Shown here one piece after another: positions 1 through 5,399 of a stretch of 5,922 bases of DNA. The notes under the pieces are model-generated. The model was not told the origin of the DNA. It did not search any database and worked only from the letters and a program-made list of their open reading frames with translations. The stretch is taken from contig JALOMZ010000139.1 of assembly GCA_025455205.1 (NCBI GenBank), forward strand, positions 1 through 5,922, in the 5' to 3' direction. Numbering within the stretch: the stretch's first letter is position 1; the number at the start of each line of letters is the position of its first letter. Position numbers and translations under genes: made by a program. Origin of the DNA: Chitinophagaceae bacterium. Its GTDB lineage: Bacteria; Bacteroidota; Bacteroidia; Chitinophagales; Chitinophagaceae.

Positions 1-15
1 AACATAAATACACTT

Positions 16-606
16 ATGCGCAGAATCATTTTAGCCAGCCAGTCGCCGCGGCGGCGCCAGCTCCTGGAATGGGCAGAAATTGATTTCGAAGTAATAGCCA
101 AACACACGGATGAGATCATTCCTGATGGCACCCCCCTCGAGGAAATCCCCATTGTGATTGCCCGGGAAAAAGCGGAAGCGGTGCAGCGCGAACTGACGCG
201 CTGGGCGGAAGGCCGGGGCCAGGACAGCAGCCACCTGCCCATACTGGCCGCCGACACTATTGTGGTGCTGGAAAACAGGATCATTGGCAAACCTGCCAAC
301 CGGGAGGAAGCCATTCAGTTCCTGCAGGAGCTCAGCGGCAAGGTGCACAAGGTGATCACCGGCGTTTACATCCTATCCCCCCAACGGCAAATGGGCTTTT
401 CTGATACCACTGAGGTGGAATTCTACAGTTTATCCCAGGACCAGATTGAATACTATGTAGACAAATATGAACCTTATGACAAGGCCGGAGCCTATGCCAT
501 TCAGGAATGGATTGGCGTGGTAGGTATCAAAGGCATCAACGGCGATTTCTACAATGTGATGGGCCTGCCCGTGAGCCGGGTACTCCATGCCGTAGGTATG
601 CTTTAA
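16..606 (+). CDS. maf: Maf family nucleoside triphosphate pyrophosphatase, probably dTTP/UTP type
   Basis: This is a cytoplasmic Maf/HAM1-fold protein of 196 residues, the usual family length. Maf proteins hydrolyse non-canonical or surplus nucleoside triphosphates to the monophosphate and pyrophosphate, and some are linked to inhibition of septum formation. Visible motifs are the N-terminal SQSPRR (residues 8-13), ARE-K near residue 52, the catalytic AADT (78-81), GKP (91-93), SGK-H-V-TGV (108-117), DKAGAYAIQE (155-164) and GDFYNVMGLP (176-185). The Gln in AIQE resembles the dTTP/UTP-specific YhdE/Maf group rather than the YceF 7-methyl-GTP group; that assignment is inference. The ATG at 16 places SQSPRR at the expected distance from the N terminus. 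No Shine-Dalgarno sequence is visible. Its promoter would lie outside the window, and 61 bases separate it from the next gene. Confidence 0.95.
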   Translation: MRRIILASQSPRRRQLLEWAEIDFEVIAKHTDEIIPDGTPLEEIPIVIAREKAEAVQRELTRWAEGRGQDSSHLPILAADTIVVLENRIIGKPANREEAIQFLQELSGKVHKVITGVYILSPQRQMGFSDTTEVEFYSLSQDQIEYYVDKYEPYDKAGAYAIQEWIGVVGIKGINGDFYNVMGLPVSRVLHAVGML

Positions 607-636
607 CGTTCCAACCTTCATTTTCCGGATTTTGGG

Positions 637-644
637 TAACTTTA
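637..644 (+). promoter_or_regulatory. Candidate -7 box for the DUF2851 gene
   Basis: TAACTTTA matches five of the six fixed bases of TAnnTTTG and lies 23 bases before the chosen ATG at 668. No convincing TTTG element is found 18 to 20 bases upstream, so read-through from maf remains possible. Confidence 0.35.
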
Positions 645-667
645 GCCTGCACACACAGACTATACCC

Positions 668-1933
668 ATGAATGAACGGCTACTGCAATTCATCTGGCAA
701 TTCAGGTATTTCAACATGAGCGGCCTGGAGACAACCGATGGCCAGTTGGTGGAAGTGCTGGCCACAGGCGAACACAATACAGACCAGGGACCGGATTTTA
801 CCAATGCCCGCATTAAAATAGGGTCCACGGTTTGGGCTGGCTCCGTAGAACTTCATTTGCGCACCTCCGACTGGGTGAAACACCAGCATAGCGCAGACCC
901 TAACTTTTCGCGCATTATCCTGCATGTGGTTTGGCAGCACGATCTGGCAGAAAGCCCCGGCGGTCACCCGGTGCTGGAATTGCAGTCGCGGGTATCCAGG
1001 CTGATGCTGGAACAGTACCAGCAATGGATCAGCGGCCGCAAAAACCTGCCCTGTGCCGGCCAGATCCGCGAAGTATCATCGTTGGTATGGACCGCCTGGA
1101 AAGACCGGATGATGACCGAACGCCTGCAGCAAAAAATGGAACGGGTGCGTTTTCACCTGCAACAAACCCACAACCACTGGGAAGAGGTATTCTGGCGTTT
1201 TCTCTGCCGCTATTTCGGCACCAATATCAATGCCGACAGCTTTGAGCAAATTGCAGTGTCTGTTCCGCTAAGCATTCTCTCCCGGCACAAGAACCAGATC
1301 CACCAGCTGGAAGCCCTGCTGCTGGGTCAGGCCGCTATACTGCATAAGAACCTGCCCGATGATTATGGACAGATGCTGTACAAGGAATACCAGTTCCTGC
1401 AGCAGAAATACGGGCTCCGGGTCATCAATAAGCCGCCCTTGTTCCTGCGGTTGCGACCGGTGAACTTTCCCTCGGTACGGCTGGCGCAATTAGCCATGCT
1501 CATTCACCACAGCATCCATCTTTTCTCCAAAGTACGCGATGCCAAAACAGTGAACGACCTGTATGACCTGCTGGACATAACCGCCAATGATTACTGGCAC
1601 TATCATTTCAAGCCGGGCGTGCCGGCCGAATACCAACCCAAGCATGTGGGACGGCAGACCATTGACATCCTCATCATCAATGCCATTGCGCCGGTACTCT
1701 TTGCCTATGGCAAGTTGCAGGGCGACGAGGCTCAGTCAGACAAAGCCATAGAATGGCTGCACCATGTTGCTGCCGAGAGCAACCAGGTTACCCAGGTGTT
1801 CAAAATAGCCGGGTTGCCCATTCAATCTGCCTTCGACAGCCAGGCCTTCATTCACCTCAAAAAGGAATACTGCGATCCTGTGCGATGCCTGGAGTGCGCC
1901 GTTGGCGGCGCCATTCTCAAAGGCAGGCTATAA
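668..1933 (+). CDS. DUF2851 family protein, function unknown
   Basis: This 421-residue protein matches the DUF2851 family, common in Bacteroidota and without an established function. I chose the ATG at 668 because family members begin close to the motif MNERLLQFIWQFRYFN. A TTG start at 632 would add twelve residues and would lie in the probable promoter. The N-terminal third carries GPDF (41-44), a Trp-x-Gly-x-Val-Glu-x-His segment with E61 and H63, SDW (67-69), H72, H74 and LHVV (85-88). The middle is helical, with QQ- and aromatic-rich stretches. Near the C terminus lie C402, C407 and C410, with C129 and C180 further upstream. No signal peptide or membrane segment is seen, so it is probably cytoplasmic. 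It lies downstream of maf with a 61-base gap and converges on the OsmC-like gene. The family call is firm, the biochemical role is not known. Confidence 0.9.
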   Translation: MNERLLQFIWQFRYFNMSGLETTDGQLVEVLATGEHNTDQGPDFTNARIKIGSTVWAGSVELHLRTSDWVKHQHSADPNFSRIILHVVWQHDLAESPGGHPVLELQSRVSRLMLEQYQQWISGRKNLPCAGQIREVSSLVWTAWKDRMMTERLQQKMERVRFHLQQTHNHWEEVFWRFLCRYFGTNINADSFEQIAVSVPLSILSRHKNQIHQLEALLLGQAAILHKNLPDDYGQMLYKEYQFLQQKYGLRVINKPPLFLRLRPVNFPSVRLAQLAMLIHHSIHLFSKVRDAKTVNDLYDLLDITANDYWHYHFKPGVPAEYQPKHVGRQTIDILIINAIAPVLFAYGKLQGDEAQSDKAIEWLHHVAAESNQVTQVFKIAGLPIQSAFDSQAFIHLKKEYCDPVRCLECAVGGAILKGRL

Positions 1934-1940
1934 GGCCGGT

Positions 1941-2348
1941 TCAGGCCCAGTGATAGCTTATCTGCTGGTCAATGTCGGGGTGCAGGCTCCGGGCCACCGG
2001 GCAGGCATTGCCGGTGGCTTCCAGCACCTCGCGGTCGCGGGCACTGATATCCAGTGCCGGCAGCTTTACCTCGGCCACAATCTTCACGATCCGCCGGGGC
2101 GGCTCTGCACTCATGAATTTCCGAATGTCTACCGTGGCGCCTGCCAGCTCAATGCCCATGTCGGTGGCCTTGATGGCCATGGTGGTGATGAGGCAGAGGC
2201 CGAGTGAGGTGCAGGTGAGGTCGGTGGGGGAAAACCTTTCCCCTTTTCCCCTGTTATCTGTGGGCGCGTCGCTTTCGATGGACGTGCCGCTTTGGTTGTG
2301 CACCGCTGAGCACCTTAACGCGCCATTGTAAACTATAGATGCAGTCAT
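1941..2348 (-). CDS. OsmC/Ohr-like family protein (YhfA-type)
   Basis: This 135-residue protein has the size and layout of OsmC-like proteins, which act as dimers in the cytoplasm; OsmC and Ohr reduce organic hydroperoxides with a redox-active cysteine pair. The two expected cysteines are C52 in SLGLC, at the start of the central helix, and C116 in NACPVARSL. The segment FSPTDLTCTSLG (39-50) replaces the more common P-x-E-L-L. Such sequences group with the YhfA-like branch, whose substrate is less certain than that of true OsmC or Ohr. Two extra cysteines, C13 and C46, are present. The ATG (complement of 2346-2348) gives the typical short N-terminal beta strand. It is convergent with the DUF2851 gene and divergent from the envelope-protein gene, so it is its own transcription unit. 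Family membership is secure; peroxidase activity is inferred. Confidence 0.92.
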   Translation of the reverse strand: MTASIVYNGALRCSAVHNQSGTSIESDAPTDNRGKGERFSPTDLTCTSLGLCLITTMAIKATDMGIELAGATVDIRKFMSAEPPRRIVKIVAEVKLPALDISARDREVLEATGNACPVARSLHPDIDQQISYHWA

Positions 2349-2363
2349 ACCCTATTTTTGGGC

Positions 2364-2371
2364 TAAATTTA
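2364..2371. promoter_or_regulatory. Palindromic -7 box possibly shared by two divergent genes
   Basis: TAAATTTA reads the same on both strands and matches five of the six fixed bases of TAnnTTTG in either direction. It lies 15 bases before the OsmC-like ATG and 22 bases before the envelope-protein ATG, a reasonable distance for both. A TTG 16 bases upstream on the minus strand could be the -33 element of the OsmC-like gene; no good -33 is visible for the plus strand. Confidence 0.4.
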
Positions 2372-2393
2372 CTGTTACCCTCAATAGCAATAC

Positions 2394-3248
2394 ATGTTCG
2401 TTGCCAAACCCATTCAAAAATTTGTGCTGGCTCTTTTAGGACTGGCCTGCTTTCCCGCAATGGTTTCTGCCCAGGGCGTGCTGATGAATGAGCGCCGCGC
2501 TGCCAAAGCCAAAAAGAATGCGGAAAAAGCAGAGGAGATCAACAAGATCGTGCGGGCCGAGGAAGAAGGCGCCATCGTTTACAATAAGGAGTGGGTATTG
2601 GGCGGCAGGTTGTACAGCGATGGCTGGGGCGTTTTCTACCAGCACGGAAAAATGAAATCTGTGACCAAGACCAACTGGTGGAGCCTGGAGTTCGGCGAAA
2701 GGAAACATCCCAAGGAAGAAAAGCTTTCCACAGTGGATGGATCGGGTTCCATTTTCGGCAACAACCTGGTGTATGGCAAACAGAATGTTTTCCTGTTCAC
2801 CAAAGTAGGGTTTGGGCAGCAACTGCTGCTGGGCGGCAAAGGCAACAAGAACGGCGTAGCTGTATCCGCAGTGTATGGCGGCGGCCTCTCCCTGGGCTTG
2901 CTGAAACCCTACTACGTTGACCTGAATGACCCCCTGGATGGCCAAATGTATGAAGTGAAATACAAGGGCGACAACAGCCGCACCGACAGTCTCTTTCTTG
3001 ACCCTCAAAATCTGTATGGGTCTTCCGGCTTCTTCAAAGGCGTGAATGAAACCCAGGTGGTGCCCGGCGTATTTGGCAAGGGTGGCCTCCGGTTCGACTA
3101 CGGCCGGTATAATGAATTGGTGAGCGCCATACAGGTTGGCGTGAACTTTGAGTATTACTTCAAGCACATGCCCATTATGGCCCTGAACGAGGCCAACAAA
3201 TTCTTCATGAATGTGTTTGTTGGCATAGAATTCGGACGGCGCAAATAA
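2394..3248 (+). CDS. Conserved secreted protein, probable outer-membrane beta-barrel, unknown function
   Basis: This is a 284-residue protein I cannot name. Residues 1-26 form a clear Sec signal peptide: K5 and K9, then a hydrophobic core FVLALLGLACF, with a likely cut after VSA before Q27. Residues about 33-58 are a charged, Ala/Lys/Glu-rich helix or short coiled coil. From about residue 65 the chain alternates polar and hydrophobic residues with many Gly, Tyr, Phe and Trp, as in a small beta-barrel. Examples are GGRLYSDGWGVFY (70-82), KVGFGQQLLLGGKGNKNG (137-154), VYGGGLSLGLLKPYY (160-174) and the last strand FVGIEFGRR. It ends in Lys rather than the C-terminal Phe common in barrels. It starts 45 bases from the divergent OsmC-like gene and is followed 54 bases later by the lipA start. 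Localisation is inferred; no enzymatic motif is seen. Confidence 0.8.
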   Translation: MFVAKPIQKFVLALLGLACFPAMVSAQGVLMNERRAAKAKKNAEKAEEINKIVRAEEEGAIVYNKEWVLGGRLYSDGWGVFYQHGKMKSVTKTNWWSLEFGERKHPKEEKLSTVDGSGSIFGNNLVYGKQNVFLFTKVGFGQQLLLGGKGNKNGVAVSAVYGGGLSLGLLKPYYVDLNDPLDGQMYEVKYKGDNSRTDSLFLDPQNLYGSSGFFKGVNETQVVPGVFGKGGLRFDYGRYNELVSAIQVGVNFEYYFKHMPIMALNEANKFFMNVFVGIEFGRRK

Positions 3249-3261
3249 TTCGCATTTGCGC
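3239..3261. repeat. Perfect 8-bp inverted repeat across the envelope-protein stop and the lipA -33 box
   Basis: GCGCAAAT (3239-3246) and ATTTGCGC (3254-3261) are exact inverted copies with a seven-base spacer. The left arm runs into the TAA stop (3246-3248) and the right arm contains the TTTG of the lipA promoter. No T run follows, so it is a poor intrinsic terminator. It could be an operator, a mRNA 3' stabilising hairpin, or chance. Confidence 0.5.
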
Positions 3262-3284
3262 ACCGTTCCTACCCATTACTTTTG
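3255..3284 (+). promoter_or_regulatory. Bacteroidota-type promoter of lipA
   Basis: TTTG at 3255-3258 and TACTTTTG at 3277-3284 are separated by 18 bases. They match the Bacteroidota primary-sigma consensus TTTG / TAnnTTTG at all fixed positions. Transcription would begin roughly 6 to 8 bases downstream, leaving a leader of only about 10 to 13 bases before the lipA ATG. This rules against translation from the TTG at 3282. Confidence 0.75.
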
Positions 3285-3302
3285 CCCCCGACCGAAAAGA
3301 TT

Positions 3303-4226
3303 ATGAGCTGCATAACGGAGTCATCCCTTCCCAAGCATAAAAAGCCCTCCTGGCTTAGGGTGAAATTGCCCATTGGTGAAAACTACCGCCATGTGCGTGG
3401 CCTGGTGGATACACATAAGCTGCATACCATTTGTGAAAGCGGTAATTGTCCTAATATGGGCGAGTGCTGGGGCGCCGGCACAGCCACCTTCATGATCCTT
3501 GGCAATACCTGCACCCGCAGCTGCGGATTTTGTGCCGTGGCCACCGGCCGGCCCGATCCCGTGGACTGGGATGAACCGCAGCGCGTGGCCGAAGCCATAC
3601 ACCTGATGAAGGTGAAGCACGCTGTTATCACCTCGGTAGACCGCGATGAACTGAAAGACGGCGGCAGCATCATATGGTACAATACCATCAAAGCCGTAAA
3701 AGCGCTGAACCCCGACACCACGCTTGAAACCCTGATCCCCGACTTCAAGGGTGAAAAGGAAAACATCCTGCGCGTGGCCGAAGCACACCCGGAGGTTATC
3801 AGCCACAATATTGAAACAGTGGAAAGGCTCACCCGACAGGTGCGCATACAGGCAAAATACTGGCGTAGTATGGAGGTGCTCCGTACCCTGAAGGAAGCCG
3901 GCATACGCACCAAGAGCGGCATCATGCTTGGCCTCGGCGAAACCAAGGAGGAGGTGCTGCAAACCATGGAAGACCTGCGGTACGCCAACGTAGACGTGAT
4001 CACCCTGGGCCAGTACCTGCAACCCACCGCCAAACACCTGCCCGTAGATAGGTTTGTACACCCCGATGAATTTGCCGAACTGCGCGAAGCCGGATATGAA
4101 ATGGGCTTTGATTATGTTGAAAGTGGTCCGCTGGTGCGCAGCTCCTACCATAGCGAAAACCATGTTTTCCCCGGCTATGGCCGCAAACAATGGGAGCAGG
4201 AAAAAAAGGGATTGGCTATTGTGTAA
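3303..4226 (+). CDS. lipA: Lipoyl synthase
   Basis: LipA is a cytoplasmic radical-SAM enzyme that inserts two sulfur atoms at C6 and C8 of octanoyl chains on lipoyl-carrier domains of 2-oxo-acid dehydrogenases and the glycine cleavage system. The sequence has both expected iron-sulfur sites: the auxiliary cluster cysteines C44, C49 and C55 ([12 protein letters not shown]) and the radical-SAM CX3CX2C at C70, C74 and C77 (CTRSCGFC). The terminal RSSY motif (279-282) supplies the auxiliary-cluster serine. The length of 307 residues is normal. The ATG at 3303 is chosen over an in-frame TTG at 3282, because the TTG lies inside the -7 promoter box. Own promoter upstream and a strong terminator downstream suggest a single-gene transcript. 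No lipB or lipoylated enzyme gene is adjacent. A run of seven A at 4201-4207 lies near the end but the frame is intact. Confidence 0.97.
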   Translation: MSCITESSLPKHKKPSWLRVKLPIGENYRHVRGLVDTHKLHTICESGNCPNMGECWGAGTATFMILGNTCTRSCGFCAVATGRPDPVDWDEPQRVAEAIHLMKVKHAVITSVDRDELKDGGSIIWYNTIKAVKALNPDTTLETLIPDFKGEKENILRVAEAHPEVISHNIETVERLTRQVRIQAKYWRSMEVLRTLKEAGIRTKSGIMLGLGETKEEVLQTMEDLRYANVDVITLGQYLQPTAKHLPVDRFVHPDEFAELREAGYEMGFDYVESGPLVRSSYHSENHVFPGYGRKQWEQEKKGLAIV

Positions 4227-4282
4227 ACCCCTTCCGGTTGCCCGGCCCTTTCTATAGCGCCGGGTAATTATACAGTATAGTG

Positions 4283-4319
4283 CATAAGTGCCGGCCATAA
4301 AGGCTGGCACTTATGTTTT
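4283..4319 (+). terminator. Intrinsic terminator of lipA
   Basis: A 14-bp stem (4283-4296 with 4302-4315) has thirteen Watson-Crick pairs and one G-U pair, closes on a five-base loop ATAAA, and is followed by TTTT. It lies 56 bases after the lipA stop. Only the plus direction has a T run. The right arm contains the in-frame ATG at 4313 of the glycosidase frame. Confidence 0.8.
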
Positions 4320-4354
4320 ACCTTACGGTGGCAACCAGCACTGCCTGCCACCTT

Positions 4355-5350
4355 ATGATGCCATTGCCTCCTGCCCCTTCTTATTGCAAGTTCCTGCGGC
4401 TGACCTGCATGGGCATTGTCTTCCAGGCTTTTGTGCTCCCCCTCAGTGCCCAGGTTGACTGGCATGCGGTGGACAGTCTGTATGGCCCTTTACCCGCGGG
4501 TATACAGGTTTACCGAACCACTACCCCGTTGGATGGCAAAGCCAATATTGCCTACTATGTGCGCATTAACCTCAGGGATAAGGCCCTTGGCCATACCGTA
4601 AATGTGGTGCCGGGCAAACGGCTTACACCAGCTGAATACTATAAACAGAACAGCCAACCCCTCGTGGTGGTAAACGGCACCTTCTTTTCGTTTGCCGATA
4701 ACCGCAACCTGAACCTGGCCATGGCTGGCGGACGGTTATTGGCTTACAACCAACCCGTGCAAAGACAGGCCGGCGACAGCACCCGCTATCATTATCTCAC
4801 CCGCAGCGCCATTGGCATCTCCCGCCGGGGGCGGCCCGATGTGGCCTGGCTGTATACCGATACCGCCCGCCGCTATCCGGTGGCCCTCACCAATGGCCCG
4901 CCGCAAATAAAGGGTCCCCTGGCCGACCCTTCCTGGAAGGACCTTAAAAAGGCTGGCCAGGGCATTAGTGGCAGGAAATGGAAAATGCAGACAGCCATAG
5001 GTGGCGGACCGGTACTGGTGCAAGACGGAAAGGCCCGGTTGTACCATAAAGAAGAACGGATGTTTGCCAATGGCGAAAACGACCGGCATCCCCGCACCGC
5101 CATGGGATATACTGCCGACGGCCACCTCATCATACTGGCGGTGGAAGGACGTCACCCGGGTGTGGCTGAAGGCGCCAGCCTGCATCACCTGGCTGCTATG
5201 CTGGTGCAACTGCAGTGCGTGGAAGCCCTCAACCTCGACGGAGGAGGCAGCAGCTGCCTCCTCGTAAACGGCCGCGAAACCATCCGCCCCTCCGACAAGG
5301 AAGGACAAAGACCGGTACCGGCTGTCTGGATGGTTTACACACAAAAATGA
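4355..5350 (+). CDS. Secreted phosphodiester glycosidase (NAGPA/DUF2233-type) domain protein
   Basis: The protein matches the domain named for the mammalian uncovering enzyme, N-acetylglucosamine-1-phosphodiester alpha-N-acetylglucosaminidase. Bacterial members are thought to cut sugar-phosphate diesters, but most substrates are unknown. Numbered from an in-frame ATG at 4313, the motifs are VNGTFF (120-125), NGPP (194-197), GGGP (230-233), HPRTAMGY (259-266), EGRHPG (278-283) and LNLDGGGSS (307-315). The frame is open from 4313, but that ATG sits in the right arm of the lipA terminator. The paired ATGs at 4355 and 4358 are better starts, giving 331 or 330 residues. From there a signal peptide with Lys and Arg, a core GIVFQAFVLPL and a cut near LSA before Q47 (4313 numbering) fits. 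No lipobox is seen, so the protein is probably periplasmic or exported. Domain call is firm, start moderate, substrate unknown. Confidence 0.9.
   Translation: MMPLPPAPSYCKFLRLTCMGIVFQAFVLPLSAQVDWHAVDSLYGPLPAGIQVYRTTTPLDGKANIAYYVRINLRDKALGHTVNVVPGKRLTPAEYYKQNSQPLVVVNGTFFSFADNRNLNLAMAGGRLLAYNQPVQRQAGDSTRYHYLTRSAIGISRRGRPDVAWLYTDTARRYPVALTNGPPQIKGPLADPSWKDLKKAGQGISGRKWKMQTAIGGGPVLVQDGKARLYHKEERMFANGENDRHPRTAMGYTADGHLIILAVEGRHPGVAEGASLHHLAAMLVQLQCVEALNLDGGGSSCLLVNGRETIRPSDKEGQRPVPAVWMVYTQK
5241..5263. repeat. Perfect 11-bp inverted repeat inside the glycosidase motif codons
   Basis: GAGGAGGCAGC (5241-5251) and GCTGCCTCCTC (5253-5263) are exact inverted copies around one central A. As RNA it could form a GC-rich hairpin with a 3- to 5-base loop. 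It covers most of the codons for the GGGSSCLL segment. The arms are explained in part by the codons for repeated Gly, Ser and Leu. Confidence 0.6.
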
Positions 5351-5360
5351 TGTTTAAACA
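5351..5360. promoter_or_regulatory. Palindrome TGTTTAAACA before the lipoprotein gene
   Basis: A perfect 10-bp palindrome begins directly after the glycosidase stop, 40 bases before the lipoprotein ATG, in the AT-rich gap 5351-5399. It could be an operator. No promoter matching the consensus with correct spacing is visible there: TTTG at 5363 and TACTTATT at 5380 are only 13 bases apart and the latter is a weak match. Confidence 0.25.
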
Positions 5361-5399
5361 AGTTTGGCACGGTTTTTTATACTTATTCAATGAACCCTC

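Noticed and set aside
44..53. CGCCGCGGCG palindrome in maf
   Set aside because: It falls on the codons of the conserved SPRRR motif and is explained by Arg and Pro codons.
632..667. TTG start adding twelve residues to the DUF2851 protein
   Set aside because: The extension overlaps the candidate -7 box and the family N terminus begins at the ATG at 668.
2227..2243. GGGGAAA-ACC-TTTCCCC inverted repeat
   Set aside because: Seven-bp arms inside the OsmC-like coding region, expected by chance, with no regulatory context.
2436..3263. Long minus-strand open frame (275 codons) opposite the secreted protein gene
   Set aside because: It mirrors the plus gene's codon pattern, shows no family motif and no promoter, and the plus strand has a clear signal peptide and beta-barrel character.
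4241..4264. CCCGGC/GCCGGG hairpin just after lipA
   Set aside because: Only 6 bp with a 12-base loop and no T run; the stronger hairpin 20 bases downstream explains termination.
3321..4310. Long minus-strand open frame (329 codons) opposite lipA
   Set aside because: The plus strand carries every LipA motif. The antisense frame is a by-product of GC-rich third positions and runs through the lipA terminator.
5312..5321. CCGGTACCGG palindrome near the glycosidase 3' end
   Set aside because: Short, within coding sequence, and explained by Pro-Val-Pro codons.
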